Below, piece by piece: positions 53,362-53,740 of a stretch of DNA of 53,740 nucleotides (within the stretch, counting starts at the first letter, position 1; each line of letters begins with the position of its first letter). Below the pieces are notes generated by a model. The model saw only the letters and a list, made by a program, of their open reading frames with translations. It was not told the origin of the DNA and searched no databases. The DNA is from Verrucomicrobiales bacterium (GTDB lineage: Bacteria; Verrucomicrobiota; Verrucomicrobiia; Limisphaerales; JAYPXF01), in the NCBI GenBank assembly GCA_002715965.1, contig PBAL01000097.1, positions 1 to 53,740 on the forward strand, read 5' to 3'. Both the position numbers and the translations under genes were made by a program.

Positions 53362-53740
53362 GAACTTGTATTTGTCAATCGACGGCATTCGCAAAAGGAT
53401 TTCAAATACGAGGTCGACAAGAAGCGGAAGACCGTGACGGTGACCGCACCGGGCGCACCTCCGCGTAGTGCGCGCTATACCGGGGACCAGGGAACCACGA
53501 TCCTTCCGCGTGGGAAGAAGAACGTTTTCTTCGAACCCGTCCGCGTGCCTCGACCCATTCCGGCGGCTTCCCAGACGAATTAGCCGACCGGTGATGTTGG
53601 TACAACCAAACCTGCCCCCAAAGGGGTCGACCGCAAAGCCGTTGCGGCTGCTCTCGATTGGGCGGTGGAACAGGAAAAGCAGAACACCCGCGCCTTCGTG
53701 ATCGCCTACGACGGCAAGATCATCGGCGAACGCTACGCGC
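53362..53740 (+). pseudogene. Beta-lactamase-family serine hydrolase, 5'-truncated with in-frame TAG (runs off window)
   Basis: One plus-strand frame carries the N-terminal region of a beta-lactamase class C-type hydrolase: KDFKYEVDKKRKTVTVTAPG, RYTGDQGTTILPRGKK, then after a TAG (53581-53583) PTGDVGTTKPAPKGVDRKAV, AAALDWAVEQ and NTRAFVIAYDGKIIGERYA. Homologues I recall have Trp-Pro-x-Gly-Asp at this point, so TGG probably became TAG. The start and signal peptide are missing, and the 5' end overlaps the opposite gene. The SxxK catalytic motif would lie beyond the right edge. Confidence 0.65.

Overview
The window looks like a chromosomal segment of a Verrucomicrobiota bacterium, probably of the Limisphaerales/Pedosphaeraceae type. 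This rests on recognised gene content, not on a search. The indicators are exported beta-propeller proteins fused to c-type cytochrome domains, a giant DUF4175-like coiled-coil protein, an octaheme cytochrome, a protein with repeated K-x-TVR-x-LPPK motifs beside trxA, a membrane Ser/Thr kinase, and short palindromic intergenic repeats. Signal peptides and outer-membrane features indicate a Gram-negative-type envelope. I see no phage, integrase, transposase, CRISPR or rRNA. The one tRNA is tRNA-Pro(TGG) at 14224-14300.

Layout. 1-13046 (all minus strand): the DUF4175-like protein running off the left edge, an exported esterase, a His/Met-rich outer-membrane barrel protein, a small exported CxxC protein, an octaheme cytochrome c, an SGNH-hydrolase/TPR protein, a GFOR-type oxidoreductase and a NIPSNAP protein. 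13131-14021 holds two decayed genes facing each other. 14224-23526: the tRNA, a large propeller/HEAT/cytochrome protein, a Ser/Thr kinase and two overlapping amidohydrolase genes, with three or four clusters of REP-like hairpins between them. 23604-31178: lipoprotein, PfkB kinase, RidA, Rex, the K-x-TVR protein, thioredoxin, a GspF-like protein, an Ig-domain remnant, ftsY and a PHP phosphoesterase.

31633-39949 is one plus-strand run of six tightly spaced genes: a YetA/exo-rhamnogalacturonan-lyase-like protein, a frameshifted glycosidase-like propeller, a RidA paralogue without the usual Arg, an SGNH esterase fused to a BNR propeller, a fatty-acid-hydroxylase-family membrane protein and a sialidase. 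It reads as a polysaccharide-degradation operon. 39967-47291 carries a PAS protein, a frameshifted Sel1 gene, a methyltransferase, an amidohydrolase, an EamA transporter and a glutaredoxin-lipA-mutY run.

The most interesting part is 47587-49530. An H-NOX (haem-NO-binding) gene lies 6 bp upstream of a coiled-coil plus class III nucleotidyl cyclase gene, so the sensor and output domains of animal soluble guanylate cyclase are split over two bacterial genes. A second, decayed H-NOX follows. 49941-53394 is a three-gene minus-strand operon (unknown exported protein, propeller-cytochrome, exported HpaI-type aldolase), and a broken beta-lactamase-family gene lies at the right edge.

The window is rich in broken genes: at least five confident or likely cases, plus two fragments. 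Several are disrupted only by a stop codon or a single-base shift, so they are either recent inactivations or assembly errors.
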